From Butyrivibrio sp. (GTDB lineage: Bacteria; Bacillota; Clostridia; Lachnospirales; Lachnospiraceae), in contig SVFZ01000100.1 of assembly GCA_015056585.1 (NCBI GenBank), positions 1 through 38,682 of the forward strand: 38,682 nucleotides of DNA, given 5' to 3'. The notes beneath the pieces were generated by a model that saw nothing but the letters and a program-made list of their open reading frames with translations, was not told where the DNA came from and made no database searches. Positions within the stretch are counted from its first letter, which is position 1. Each line of letters starts with the position of its first letter. Of this stretch, positions 14,268 to 24,014 are shown piece by piece. The position numbers were made by a program, and so were the translations under genes.

Positions 14268-16043
14268 TTGAGTAATAATGTAATCGACGCTACTATGCTG
14301 TCAAAGATGTTTTTGACAGGTGCCAAGAATCTCGAAGCCCATAAAGAATGGATAAACGAGCTTAATGTTTTCCCTGTTCCGGACGGTGATACAGGTACAA
14401 ACATGACAATGACAATCATGTCTGCAGCCAAGGAAGTGGATTCATTGGGCAATTCACCCAGCATGGAAGCGATTTGTAAGGCTATTTCATCAGGCTCACT
14501 TCGTGGAGCAAGAGGTAACTCTGGAGTTATTCTTTCTCAGCTCCTTAGAGGGTTTACCAAGGTTGTCAAAACCCATGATGAAGTAAATGTAACCATACTT
14601 GCCGAAGCCTTTGACAAAGCTGTGGAAACTGCTTATAAGGCAGTAATGAAGCCAAAAGAAGGTACGATTCTTACTGTTGCCAAGGGCGCAGCAGAGAAGG
14701 CTCACGAGCTCTCTGTTGAAGGAACTACAGATATTGATGCTTTCTGCAGCGAAGTTATAAAGTATGCAGAAGAAGTTCTTTCAAAGACACCTGATATGCT
14801 TCCTGTTCTTAAGCAGGCCGGAGTTGTTGATTCAGGCGGACAGGGTCTGGTACAGGTTCTTAAGGGAGCTTATGACGGTTTTCTTGGAAAAGAGATCGAT
14901 CTTACAATCTCCGAAGAGCAGGTAACTCCGGGTGCCAAAGCATCAGGCAAGCCCAAGGAAGAGGATATTAAATTCGGTTACTGTACTGAGTTTATTGTTC
15001 TTTTAAACAAGCCATTAAATGTTAAGCAGGAAATTGATTTCAAGGGATTCCTTGAGTCAATCGGCGACAGCATTGTAATGGTGGCAGATGATGAAATCTG
15101 TAAAGTACATGTTCACTCAAATGATCCTGGACTTGCTATTCAGAGAGCCCTTATGTACGGTCAGCTTTCAAATATGAAAATTGACAACATGAGAATGGAG
15201 CACAGAGAAAAGCTTTTCCACGAGTCAAGCGACGGCACTTGGTCTGAGATAAAGACAGAGATCAATGGCGCTGCAGAGCTTACACCAACATATTTACCTG
15301 GCGATGACATTCCTCTTGGAGATAAGGTGGATGTTTCAGGTTCAGAAGCTAAAGAGGATCTTGGTCCCCGTAAGGAAATCGGTTTTGTAACAGTATGCGC
15401 AGGCTCAGGACTTGCTGAAATCTTTAAGGGTCTTGGTGTTGATTATGTTATAGAAGGCGGTCAGACCATGAACCCCAGCACATCAGATATCCTTGACGCT
15501 GTAGCCAAGGTCAATGCCGACACTGTAATCGTACTTCCGAATAACAAGAATATTATTCTTGCTGCAAATCAGGCAGCCATCATGTCTGAGGATAATGATG
15601 ACGGCAAGAAAATTGTAGTAGTTCCATCCAAGACTGTTCCTCAGGGAATTACTGCAATTATCAATTATATTCCGGATTCTCCTGTTGATGATATTGTAGC
15701 AACAATGACAGATGCTCTTTCAACAGTTAATACAGGTGAAGTAACCTATGCTGTCAGAGACACAGTAATTGATGATGTCCAGATCAAGCAGGGTGATTAC
15801 ATGGGAATCGGTGATTCCGGAATACTTGCAGTTGGCGGAGAGATCTCTGATGTAGCTTTTGATATGCTGGACAAGATGATGAACGATGATCTCGAGCTTA
15901 TAAGTGTATACTATGGTGATGAGGTTGATGAAAAAGATGCAGAGGCTTTAAGAGAGAGAATTTCAGAGAAATATCCTCAGTGTGATGTTGAGCTTCAGTT
16001 TGGTGGTCAGCCAATCTACTATTACATACTTTCAGCAGAATAA
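14268..16043 (+). CDS. fakA: Fatty acid kinase catalytic subunit FakA (DAK2 domain, YloV family)
   Basis: 591 residues. The N-terminal DAK2 (dihydroxyacetone kinase L-type) ATP-binding domain has the metal-binding NVFPVPDGDTGTNM motif near residues 30-43 and the RGARGNSGVILSQ loop near 82. A middle domain (about 235-320) and a C-terminal DegV-like domain (about 365-591) complete the family architecture. FakA phosphorylates fatty acids held by a FakB (DegV) carrier, feeding acyl-phosphate into phospholipid synthesis. The start is TTG, chosen because CGGAGG lies 9 bases upstream and the product begins MSNNVIDATMLSKMFLTGA as in homologues. A DegV gene two loci downstream could supply the carrier. 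A terminator follows. Confidence 0.95.
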   Translation: MSNNVIDATMLSKMFLTGAKNLEAHKEWINELNVFPVPDGDTGTNMTMTIMSAAKEVDSLGNSPSMEAICKAISSGSLRGARGNSGVILSQLLRGFTKVVKTHDEVNVTILAEAFDKAVETAYKAVMKPKEGTILTVAKGAAEKAHELSVEGTTDIDAFCSEVIKYAEEVLSKTPDMLPVLKQAGVVDSGGQGLVQVLKGAYDGFLGKEIDLTISEEQVTPGAKASGKPKEEDIKFGYCTEFIVLLNKPLNVKQEIDFKGFLESIGDSIVMVADDEICKVHVHSNDPGLAIQRALMYGQLSNMKIDNMRMEHREKLFHESSDGTWSEIKTEINGAAELTPTYLPGDDIPLGDKVDVSGSEAKEDLGPRKEIGFVTVCAGSGLAEIFKGLGVDYVIEGGQTMNPSTSDILDAVAKVNADTVIVLPNNKNIILAANQAAIMSEDNDDGKKIVVVPSKTVPQGITAIINYIPDSPVDDIVATMTDALSTVNTGEVTYAVRDTVIDDVQIKQGDYMGIGDSGILAVGGEISDVAFDMLDKMMNDDLELISVYYGDEVDEKDAEALRERISEKYPQCDVELQFGGQPIYYYILSAE

Positions 16044-16086
16044 TATATTGCGTTTTTTGAAACACCAAAGTTTTTGAACTTTATGA

Positions 16087-16116
16087 GTCGGGCTTTTGCT
16101 AAAGCCCGGCTTTTTT
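16087..16116 (+). terminator. Rho-independent terminator after fakA
   Basis: GTCGGGCTTT pairs with AAAGCCCGGC (10 bp, one G-T pair) around TGCT, followed by TTTTTT. It is a canonical terminator 43 bases after the fakA stop. Confidence 0.93.
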
Positions 16117-16156
16117 AACATAAGCTGTAATCGCATAAAAGATATTTGCAAAGGGC

Positions 16157-18238
16157 ATGGGGGCTTATTTAATGCAAAGAGAACTTGATGAACTGGTAAT
16201 AAATCTTAAAGGCATTGGTGAGAAAACCGCAAAACTATTTGAAAAATGCGGTGTTCGAACCTGTAATGATCTGATAGGTTATTATCCCAGGGCTTATGAC
16301 AAATTTAAAGAATGTGTAAAAGCATGCGACTTAAGAGAATCAGAGATAAACTCTGTAAAACTTACGATCATTGGCTCTGTGACTAAAAGACGTGTTCGCA
16401 ACCTCTCAATTCTTGCCTTTGAGGCAGCGGACGAAACAGGAAAAATTAAGATTGCCTATTTTAATGCCCCTTATCTTGCAAATACGATAAAGCCCGGTAC
16501 AACGCATATTTTCAGAGGTGTTGTAAGGAAAAAAGGCAATTTTTTTACAATGGATCAGCCCAAAATGTATGATCAGAGTCAATACGCTGCACTTATGGGA
16601 AAAATGCAGCCAAGATATCCTCTGGTAAAAGGGCTTACCAATAATGCAGTTTTAAAGGCTCAGGAGCAGGTATTCAAAAACCTTGGCGCCTTTGAGGACT
16701 TTGTTCCGGAAGATATTCTAAAAAGGCTTAAGCTTGTGGGTCTTAGAGATGCTTATGTAGGCATACATTTTCCCAAAAATGAAGAAGAACTTGAAAATGC
16801 CAGAAGAAGGCTTGCTTATAACGAGTTTCTGCTATTCGTTCTTAAACTCAGACTTTTAAAGAGTACTTCCGAGGAACTAAGTAATTCTTTTCCCATGATA
16901 GAAGTGGCTCAGACAAAAAGACTTATAGAGCAGCTTCCATATTCACTGACAAATGCACAGTTAAGCGCCTGGAAGGATATCCAAAATGATTTATCCGGTG
17001 AACATGTTATGAACAGACTTATTCAGGGAGATGTGGGAAGCGGTAAGACCATACTTGCTCTTCTGGCACTTTTATGCTGTGCTTCCAACGGCTATCAGGG
17101 TGCGCTTATGGCTCCTACGGAAGTTCTTGCTTCTCAGCACTTTGAAAGTTTTAAGGAAATCATTACAAAATATGATCTTCATACCTTGAAACCTGTTCTG
17201 TTAACAGGAGCATTATCGGCAAAAGATAAAAAGGAAGCTCAAAGAAAAATTGCAGAGGGAGAAGTTAACTGTATTATCGGCACAAATGCTTTAATACAGG
17301 AAAAAGTAAATTATAAAAACCTTGCGCTTGTTATCACGGACGAACAGCACAGATTTGGAGTAAGACAGCGTGAGTCCCTGGCAGGAAAAGGCATGAATAC
17401 GCATGTACTGGCCATGAGTGCCACCCCTATTCCAAGGACTCTTGCCATCATATTGTACGGAGATCTTCATATTTCAATCATAAACGAGCTTCCGGGCGGC
17501 AGACTCCCCATAAAGAACTGCGTCGTAGGAACAAGCTACAGGCCAACAGCCTATAAGTTTATAAAGGATCAGGTAGAATCCGGCCGTCAGGCTTATATTA
17601 TTTGTCCTATGATAGAGGAAGGGGAGATAGACGGTGTTGAAAACGTAACAGATTACACCAAAATGCTCAAAGAAACACTTCCTCCAGATATACAGATTGA
17701 AATGCTGCACGGAAGAATGAAACCTGCAGAAAAAGATGCCATTATGGAAGCATTTGCCAGAAAAGATATTGATATTCTGGTATCAACAACCGTTATTGAA
17801 GTAGGCATAAATGTTCCCAATGCCACAGTGATGATGATAGAAAATTCTGAAAGGTTCGGTCTTTCTCAGCTTCATCAGTTAAGGGGGAGAGTCGGAAGAG
17901 GTAAGTATCAGTCCTATTGTATTTTTATCAACACCTCAGAGGGCGATGAAGCTAAAGAAAGATTATCAATCATGAATAAATCCAATGACGGCTTTAAGAT
18001 TGCCGAAGAGGACCTTAAACAGAGAGGTCCCGGAGATCTATTTGGTGTAAGGCAAAGCGGAGAGCTTAATTTCCGGGTTGGAGACATATATCATGACGCT
18101 GATCTTGTAAAAGAAGCAGCTATGGATGCGGACAGAATTTTAAACGCAGATCCCGATCTTTCTTCTCCACAATATCGTGTATTAAAAGATAATTTAACCA
18201 CTAAATCTGCAAATTTTGTTGACTTTGCCACTTTATAA
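16157..18238 (+). CDS. recG: ATP-dependent DNA helicase RecG
   Basis: 693 residues, full length. The N-terminal wedge/OB domain (about 1-250) includes LKGIGEKTAKLFEKCG and ARRRLAYNEFLLF. The helicase core has motif I QGDVGSGKT (about 292-300), motif Ia APTEVLASQH, motif II DEQH, motif III MSATPIPRTLA, motif VI QLRGRVGRG, and the C-terminal TRG region with RGPGDLFGVRQSG. RecG reverses stalled replication forks and branch-migrates Holliday junctions. Two starts are possible: ATG at 16157, with a weak AAAGGG, or ATG at 16172, for which GGGGGC serves as binding site and which gives the more typical MQRELDELVINLKGIG. Firmicutes often keep recG near fakA. Confidence 0.97.
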   Translation: MGAYLMQRELDELVINLKGIGEKTAKLFEKCGVRTCNDLIGYYPRAYDKFKECVKACDLRESEINSVKLTIIGSVTKRRVRNLSILAFEAADETGKIKIAYFNAPYLANTIKPGTTHIFRGVVRKKGNFFTMDQPKMYDQSQYAALMGKMQPRYPLVKGLTNNAVLKAQEQVFKNLGAFEDFVPEDILKRLKLVGLRDAYVGIHFPKNEEELENARRRLAYNEFLLFVLKLRLLKSTSEELSNSFPMIEVAQTKRLIEQLPYSLTNAQLSAWKDIQNDLSGEHVMNRLIQGDVGSGKTILALLALLCCASNGYQGALMAPTEVLASQHFESFKEIITKYDLHTLKPVLLTGALSAKDKKEAQRKIAEGEVNCIIGTNALIQEKVNYKNLALVITDEQHRFGVRQRESLAGKGMNTHVLAMSATPIPRTLAIILYGDLHISIINELPGGRLPIKNCVVGTSYRPTAYKFIKDQVESGRQAYIICPMIEEGEIDGVENVTDYTKMLKETLPPDIQIEMLHGRMKPAEKDAIMEAFARKDIDILVSTTVIEVGINVPNATVMMIENSERFGLSQLHQLRGRVGRGKYQSYCIFINTSEGDEAKERLSIMNKSNDGFKIAEEDLKQRGPGDLFGVRQSGELNFRVGDIYHDADLVKEAAMDADRILNADPDLSSPQYRVLKDNLTTKSANFVDFATL

Positions 18239-18270
18239 AAGTAAGATATTTTTAGTTGATTATAGAAAAT

Positions 18271-18304
18271 AGGAGGAGTATCGGCTTATTTGCCGAATCA
18301 GGTG
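18271..18304 (+). promoter_or_regulatory. Ribosome binding region of the DegV gene with an intervening hairpin
   Basis: A very strong AGGAGGAG (18271-18278) lies 31 bases before the start codon, too far for direct use. Between them TCGGC (18281-18285) and GCCGA (18292-18296) form a hairpin that would shorten the distance to about 15 bases. A weaker AGGTG (18300-18304) is correctly spaced. Confidence 0.4.
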
Positions 18305-18309
18305 AAAAA

Positions 18310-19179
18310 ATGTCAAAGATTGCGATCATAACAGACAGTAACAGCGGCGTAACACAGTCTCAGGCAGAGAAACTTGGCTTATTTGTTGTTCCGATGCCTT
18401 TTCGAATTAACGATGAAGATTATTATGAAGATATAAATCTTACACAGGATCAGTTTTATGAGAAACTTGCACAGGACGCAACTGTTTCCACCAGTCAGCC
18501 TACGCCTGATTCTCTTATGACACTTTGGGACAAGGTTCTCAAAGATTATGAGCAGATTATCTATATTCCAATGAGCAGCGGCCTTTCCGGTTCCTGTCAG
18601 AGTGCGATGATGATTGCAAATGAGGAATACGAAGGAAAAGTTTTCGTAGTAGACAACCAGCGTATTTCTGTAACTCAGAGGCAATCAGCTCTTGATGCCC
18701 AGGCTATGGCTGATGCAGGTATGTCTGCTAAAGAGATTGTTGATAAACTTACAGAGACCAAGTTTGAATCCAGTATCTATATTATGCTGGATACACTCTA
18801 TTACCTTAAAAAGGGTGGTCGTATAACACCTGCAGCTGCAGCTCTGGGCACTCTTTTAAGGCTTAAGCCCGTTCTCCAGATCCAGGGCGAAAAGCTTGAT
18901 GCTTTTGCAAAGGCAAGAACCAGTTCCCAGGGCAAATCCATTATGATTAATGCCGTGAAAGCCGATATTGAGAATCGTTTTGGCGGTCTTGATAAAATGG
19001 ATGTCCATGTTGCCTGTGCTTACACCAAGGATCTTGAATCCGCAAATCAGTGGAAAGCTGAAGTTCAACAGGCTTTCCCTCAGACCGATGTATTTATGGA
19101 TCCGCTTTCTTTGTCGGTTGCTTGTCACATTGGTCCGGGAGCGCTTGCCGTCACAGCAACACGAAAGCTGCATATATAA
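18310..19179 (+). CDS. DegV family fatty-acid-binding protein (FakB-like)
   Basis: 289 residues from the chosen ATG (MSKIAIITDSNSG), a standard DegV N terminus; an upstream in-frame TTG at 18256 would add 18 residues with no family resemblance. DegV features are the TDSxSG loop at 8-13, the STSQPTP stretch near 62-68 with the Ser/Thr that contact the fatty acid carboxylate, IPMSSGLSGS near 88-97, and LKKGGRI in the middle. The family binds one fatty acid and presents it to FakA. fakA lies 2.3 kb upstream, with recG between, so the pair is probably functional together. Which fatty acid it carries cannot be told. Confidence 0.92.
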   Translation: MSKIAIITDSNSGVTQSQAEKLGLFVVPMPFRINDEDYYEDINLTQDQFYEKLAQDATVSTSQPTPDSLMTLWDKVLKDYEQIIYIPMSSGLSGSCQSAMMIANEEYEGKVFVVDNQRISVTQRQSALDAQAMADAGMSAKEIVDKLTETKFESSIYIMLDTLYYLKKGGRITPAAAALGTLLRLKPVLQIQGEKLDAFAKARTSSQGKSIMINAVKADIENRFGGLDKMDVHVACAYTKDLESANQWKAEVQQAFPQTDVFMDPLSLSVACHIGPGALAVTATRKLHI

Positions 19180-19215
19180 ATTATGATTTAAAGTTTTGAA
19201 AAGGGGTTACAATTA

Positions 19216-21138
19216 ATGGCTTCATTAGATCAATATGATGCTTCCAGTATCACAGTGTTGGAGGGCCTTGAGGCGGTTCGTAAAAGGCCCGGTATGTACA
19301 TTGGAAGTGTCACTACAAGGGGACTAAATCACCTCGTCTATGAGATAGTTGATAATGCAGTAGATGAGCATCTTGCAGGTTTCTGCAGCAGAATTCATGT
19401 CACTTTGGAAGCTGATGGTTCAGCAACAGTAGAGGATAACGGAAGAGGAATTCCTGTAGGTATGCACGCGAAAGGCATTACGGCTGAGCGTGTTGTACTT
19501 ACTATGCTTCATGCCGGCGGTAAATTCGATAACAATTCGTATAAGACCAGCGGCGGTCTTCATGGAGTAGGCTCATCCGTAGTTAACGCATTATCTACGA
19601 GGATGAGTGTGCGTGTCAAAAAGAACGGCTATATATATGAAGATGCGTACGAGAGAGGCATTCCTACCGTAAAGCTTAAGGACGGCCTTTTAACCCCTGT
19701 GGGTACCACAAAAGAAACCGGAACAACAATCAATTTCCTTCCGGATGATACTATTTTTGAAAAAACCAGATTCAAGGAAGATGATATCAAATCAAGGCTC
19801 CATGAGACAGCATATCTAAATCCTGAGCTTACTATAGTCTTTCAGGATAAAAGACCCGGAGTTGAGGAATATATTGAATTCCACGAGCCCGACGGTATAA
19901 CAGGTTTTATCAAGGACATGAATAAGTCAAAAGAGACAGTTCATGATGTTATTTCTTTTAGCGGAGAAAGCGATGGAGTTGAAGTTGAAGTTGCTTTCCA
20001 GTATGTAAACGAATTCCATGAGGAAGTTCTTGGCTTTTGTAACAACATCTATAATGCCGAGGGTGGTACACACCTTACCGGCTTTAAAACCATGTTTACA
20101 AATATAATCAATCAGTATGCCAGGGAGCTTAATATTCTCAAGGAAAAAGATGTCAATTTCACAGGTACTGATGTAAGAAACGGAATGACAGCTGTTGTTT
20201 CCATAAAGCATCCTGATCCGAGATTTGAGGGACAGACCAAGACAAAGCTTGATAACCAGGATGCTGCCAAAGTAGTTTCTAAGATCACCAACGATGAGAT
20301 GACAAGATTTTTTGACAGAAATCTTGAAACCTTGAAATCCATCATAGGGTGTGCTGAAAAAGCTGCCAAAATCCGTAAGACAGAAGAAAAAGCAAAGACA
20401 AACATGCTTACCAAGCAAAAATATTCCTTTGACTCAAATGGTAAGCTTGCAAATTGTATCAGCAAAGATGCATCAAAATGCGAAATCTTTATCGTAGAGG
20501 GTGATTCCGCGGGCGGAAGTGCAAAGATGGCCAGGGACAGAAACTATCAGGCAATCTTACCTATTCGCGGAAAAATTCTTAATGTCGAAAAAGCCAGCAT
20601 AGACAAAGTTCTTGCCAATGCTGAGATAAAGACTATGATAAACGCTTTTGGCTGTGGATTTTCCGAAGGCTACGGTAATGATTTTGACATTTCCAAACTT
20701 CGCTATGATAAGATCATCATCATGGCCGATGCGGATGTAGACGGTGAGCATATTTCAACACTTCTATTAACACTTTTCTACAGATTTATGCCGGAGCTTA
20801 TTTTCCAAGGACATGTATATCTTGCGATGCCGCCTCTTTACAAGGCTCTTCCTTCCAAGGGGAAAGAAGAGTATCTGTACGATGACAGTGCTCTTGCAAA
20901 ATACAGAAAAACTCACAAGGGAAGCTTTACTCTACAAAGATATAAAGGTCTTGGTGAGATGGATCCCGAACAGCTTTGGGAGACAACCCTTGATCCTGAA
21001 AGAAGGCTTTTAAAAGCTGTTGAAATAGAGGATGCGAAAATGGCCTCTCAGATGACTGAGCTTTTGATGGGTGTTGATGTTCCGCCCAGAAGAGAGTTTA
21101 TCCATCAGCATGCTACAGACGCAGAACTTGATATATAG
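19216..21138 (+). CDS. parE: Type IIA topoisomerase B subunit, probably topoisomerase IV ParE (GyrB-like)
   Basis: 640 residues. GHKL ATPase domain: EIVDNAVDEHLAG, DNGRGIPV and SGGLHGVGSSVVNAL; a transducer domain with the conserved QTKTKL lysine (about residue 337); a TOPRIM domain with EGDSAGGSAKMARDR (about 426-440) and the metal-binding DADVDGEH; and a C-terminal QRYKGLGEMDPEQLWETT. It is of the short GyrB/ParE form. The sequence alone does not separate GyrB from ParE well; I choose ParE because the neighbouring A subunit lacks a GyrA box. It supplies ATP-driven strand passage for decatenating chromosomes. It is followed by parC after 88 bases. Confidence 0.88.
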   Translation: MASLDQYDASSITVLEGLEAVRKRPGMYIGSVTTRGLNHLVYEIVDNAVDEHLAGFCSRIHVTLEADGSATVEDNGRGIPVGMHAKGITAERVVLTMLHAGGKFDNNSYKTSGGLHGVGSSVVNALSTRMSVRVKKNGYIYEDAYERGIPTVKLKDGLLTPVGTTKETGTTINFLPDDTIFEKTRFKEDDIKSRLHETAYLNPELTIVFQDKRPGVEEYIEFHEPDGITGFIKDMNKSKETVHDVISFSGESDGVEVEVAFQYVNEFHEEVLGFCNNIYNAEGGTHLTGFKTMFTNIINQYARELNILKEKDVNFTGTDVRNGMTAVVSIKHPDPRFEGQTKTKLDNQDAAKVVSKITNDEMTRFFDRNLETLKSIIGCAEKAAKIRKTEEKAKTNMLTKQKYSFDSNGKLANCISKDASKCEIFIVEGDSAGGSAKMARDRNYQAILPIRGKILNVEKASIDKVLANAEIKTMINAFGCGFSEGYGNDFDISKLRYDKIIIMADADVDGEHISTLLLTLFYRFMPELIFQGHVYLAMPPLYKALPSKGKEEYLYDDSALAKYRKTHKGSFTLQRYKGLGEMDPEQLWETTLDPERRLLKAVEIEDAKMASQMTELLMGVDVPPRREFIHQHATDAELDI

Positions 21139-21147
21139 GATTCAAGG

Positions 21148-21183
21148 TAATAATAGTTCATGTCTGCATGAAAACTATTGTTA
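21148..21183 (+). promoter_or_regulatory. Long hairpin between parE and parC
   Basis: TAATAATAGTT pairs with AACTATTGTTA (11 bp, one G-T), and inside it CATG/CATG form a second 4-bp stem around TCTG. Only a short TTT follows, so it is a weak attenuator or an mRNA stability element rather than a clear terminator. Confidence 0.45.
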
Positions 21184-21226
21184 TTTAACGATCCGATATA
21201 TATACACATAAACCGGGGAAACACAT

Positions 21227-23464
21227 ATGGAAGATAGAATTATAAGAACCGAATATTCTGATATCATGCAGAAGTCATTTATCGATTATGCCATGAGCGT
21301 TATCGTTGCCAGAGCACTTCCTGATATCAGAGATGGTCTTAAGCCTGTTCAGAGAAGAACACTATATGATATGTATGAGCTTGGCATCCGCTATGACAGG
21401 CCTTACAGGAAAAGTGCCAGAATTGTGGGAGATACCATGGGTAAATATCATCCTCATGGTGACAGCTCAATTTATGACTGTCTTGTGGTTATGACTCAGG
21501 ACTTTAAGAAGACCGTTCCTCTTGTAGACGGACACGGTAATTTCGGAAATATTGAAGGCGATCCTCAGGCTGCCATGCGTTATACCGAAGCAAGACTCTC
21601 AAAGATCACTCAGGAAGGCTTTTTGGAGGACCTTGACAAAAATGTTGTAGACTTTGTTCCGAACTTTGATGAGACTGAAAAAGAGCCTTCGGTACTTCCC
21701 GTAAAGATTCCAAACTTTTTGATAAACGGTTCCGAAGGAATCGCAGTAGGTATGGCAACAAGTACTCCACCTCATAATCTTGCTGAAGTGATTGATGCTG
21801 AAATTGCCTATATGCAAAATGAAAATCTTACCACAAAAGACCTGATGAAATATGTTAAGGGTCCTGATTTTCCAACAGGCGGAATAGTCATCAATAAAGA
21901 TGAACTTTTGGAAGTATATGAAACAGGTGTCGGCAAGATCCGTCTACGTGGTAAAGTAGAGACTGAAAAAGGCAAAAACGGTCATATAAATCTTGTTGTA
22001 ACCGAGATTCCATATACTATGATCGGTATGGGAATCGGCAAATTCATGTCAGATGTGGCTGAACTTGCTGAAAAAAAGGTTACAAACGACATTGTAGATA
22101 TTTCCAACCAGTCATCCAAAGAGGGCATCAGAATCGTTATTGAGCTCAAAAAGGATACTGATGTTGAAAACTTTACAAATCTTCTTTATAAGAAAACCAA
22201 GCTGGAAGATACTTTTGGCGTTAATATGCTGGCAATCGATAACGGCCGTCCGGAAACTATGTCTCTTAAAGATATACTTCGCGCCTGCGTAGATTTCCAG
22301 TTTGAGACAGCCACAAGAAAATATACAACACTTCTGAAAAAAGAGCAGGAAAAGAAAGAGATTCAGGAAGGTCTTATAAAGGCCTGCAATGTAATTGATC
22401 TTGTAATTGAGATTTTGCGCGGATCCAAGGACAGACCTATGGCAAAGAAGTGCCTTGTTGAGGGTATTACGGAAGGTATCAATTTTAAGTCCAGAGAATC
22501 CAAGGCTATGGCAGCGCAACTGCAATTTACAGAAGCACAGGCAGATGCCATACTGGAGATGAGACTCTATAAACTTATAGGTCTTGAACTTAACGCTCTG
22601 GTAAAAGAGCATGAAGAAACTGTAGCAAATATTTATCGCTATGAGGATATTCTTGAAAGCCACGAATCAATGTCCATGGTAATTCAGAATGACCTCAACA
22701 GGATCAAAAAGGAATATCAGAGCGATAGGAAGACCGTAATTGATAACAGGGAAAATGCGGTTTATGAAGAGAAGCCCGTCGAAGAAATGGATGTTGCTTT
22801 CATTATGGACAGGTTCGGCTACGCCAAGACTATCGATGCTTCTACCTATGAAAAAAACAAAGAGACCATTGAGAATGAATTCAAATTCTCTTTTATCATG
22901 AAGAATACCGGAAAAGTGTGCTTTTTCACAAATATGGGAAATCTTCATACGGTAAAGGCTTCCGATCTTCCTCAAGCAAAGATGAGAGACAAGGGTGTGC
23001 CTATCGATAATATCAGTAACTTTGATACCTCAAAGGAGACAATAGTTCTTGCTGCAAGTCAGTCAGACCTAAACCTTTACCGTCTGGTATTTACAACAAA
23101 GATGTCCATGATGAAGGTTGTGGACGGCGGTGAGTTTGATGTTTCAAAGAGGACTGTTGCTGCCACCAAGCTTACAGAAGGTGATGAAGTGGTAAATGTT
23201 GAGATTCTTCATACCCAGAAAACTGTTATTCTTCGTTCCAACGACGGATATCTACTTAGATTTCCTGTTGATACAATACCTGAGAAAAAGAAGGCTGCAG
23301 TTGGTGTAAGAGGAATGAGACTTGGTAAAAATGATTATGTTCGTGATGTCTTTTACCTAAACGATATGGAAGAGCGTGCCATAACCCATAACGACAAACA
23401 GCTTCAGCTGGGACATTTAAAGGTTACAAGCAGAGATACTAAGGGAACAAAGGTGAGATTATGA
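21227..23464 (+). CDS. parC: Type IIA topoisomerase A subunit, probably topoisomerase IV ParC
   Basis: 745 residues, shorter than a typical GyrA (about 820-880). The breakage-reunion domain starts [22 protein letters not shown] and has the catalytic Tyr at Y119 in [11 protein letters not shown]. The quinolone pocket is [10 protein letters not shown], with S80 and D84 at the ParC resistance positions, i.e. wild-type-like. The C-terminal beta-propeller (about 510-745) has blade-like repeats ([38 protein letters not shown]) but no QRRGGKG-type GyrA box, the element gyrase needs to wrap DNA. This argues for a decatenase, topoisomerase IV. It overlaps rsmD by 4 bases. Confidence 0.88.
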   Translation: MEDRIIRTEYSDIMQKSFIDYAMSVIVARALPDIRDGLKPVQRRTLYDMYELGIRYDRPYRKSARIVGDTMGKYHPHGDSSIYDCLVVMTQDFKKTVPLVDGHGNFGNIEGDPQAAMRYTEARLSKITQEGFLEDLDKNVVDFVPNFDETEKEPSVLPVKIPNFLINGSEGIAVGMATSTPPHNLAEVIDAEIAYMQNENLTTKDLMKYVKGPDFPTGGIVINKDELLEVYETGVGKIRLRGKVETEKGKNGHINLVVTEIPYTMIGMGIGKFMSDVAELAEKKVTNDIVDISNQSSKEGIRIVIELKKDTDVENFTNLLYKKTKLEDTFGVNMLAIDNGRPETMSLKDILRACVDFQFETATRKYTTLLKKEQEKKEIQEGLIKACNVIDLVIEILRGSKDRPMAKKCLVEGITEGINFKSRESKAMAAQLQFTEAQADAILEMRLYKLIGLELNALVKEHEETVANIYRYEDILESHESMSMVIQNDLNRIKKEYQSDRKTVIDNRENAVYEEKPVEEMDVAFIMDRFGYAKTIDASTYEKNKETIENEFKFSFIMKNTGKVCFFTNMGNLHTVKASDLPQAKMRDKGVPIDNISNFDTSKETIVLAASQSDLNLYRLVFTTKMSMMKVVDGGEFDVSKRTVAATKLTEGDEVVNVEILHTQKTVILRSNDGYLLRFPVDTIPEKKKAAVGVRGMRLGKNDYVRDVFYLNDMEERAITHNDKQLQLGHLKVTSRDTKGTKVRL

Positions 23465-24012
23465 GAGTAATTGCCGGTTCAGCAAGAAGATTAAAACTAG
23501 TTACTCCTGAGGGCAACGATACAAGGCCGACGCAGGACAGAATTAAAGAGACTCTTTTTAACATTATACAGATTGAAGTTCCGGGCTCGGTATTTATCGA
23601 TCTGTTTTCAGGAAGCGGCGGAATAGGTATCGAAGCTCTTTCCAGAGGCGCTAAAAAAGCATATTTTATCGAAAATGCCGCAAATGCCTATAAATGTATT
23701 CTTGAAAATATAAAAACAACGCATTTTGAGGATTTTTCCACTGTAATAAAATCCGATGTTGTTATTGGACTTAGAAATATTCACGAGGAAGAGGCCGATA
23801 TAATCTTCATCGATCCTCCATATCATGATGACCTTTACCAGAGGACAATAATGCAGCTGGGGAGCATGAACTATGTTACAAAAAATACTATGATCATTGT
23901 TGAAGCTCCGCTCGAAACCGATTTTTCTTTTGTAGGTGATCTTGGATTTGAGGTAAGAAGAGAAAAAGAATACAAAACCAATAAACATGTATTTATTTAC
24001 AGAAAGGGTTAA
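23461..24012 (+). CDS. rsmD: 16S rRNA (guanine966-N2)-methyltransferase RsmD
   Basis: 183 residues. It starts [13 protein letters not shown] with the [13 protein letters not shown] stretch near 22-34, a hallmark of RsmD. The SAM-binding motif I is [19 protein letters not shown] (46-64), and the catalytic motif is FIDPPY (116-121). It methylates G966 (E. coli numbering) of 16S rRNA in the 30S subunit. Its ATG overlaps the stop of the topoisomerase gene (ATGA), and coaD begins 2 bases after its stop; the rsmD-coaD pair is a conserved order in bacteria. Confidence 0.97.
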   Translation: MRVIAGSARRLKLVTPEGNDTRPTQDRIKETLFNIIQIEVPGSVFIDLFSGSGGIGIEALSRGAKKAYFIENAANAYKCILENIKTTHFEDFSTVIKSDVVIGLRNIHEEEADIIFIDPPYHDDLYQRTIMQLGSMNYVTKNTMIIVEAPLETDFSFVGDLGFEVRREKEYKTNKHVFIYRKG

Positions 24013-24014
24013 AT

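Noticed and set aside
16245..16265. GTTCGAAC-like tRNA T-loop sequence
   Set aside because: It lies inside recG (codons for GVRTC) with no acceptor or anticodon stem around it.
22112..22663. 183-codon minus-strand frame inside parC
   Set aside because: It is antisense to conserved topoisomerase sequence; Cys/Phe-rich composition and no start signal.
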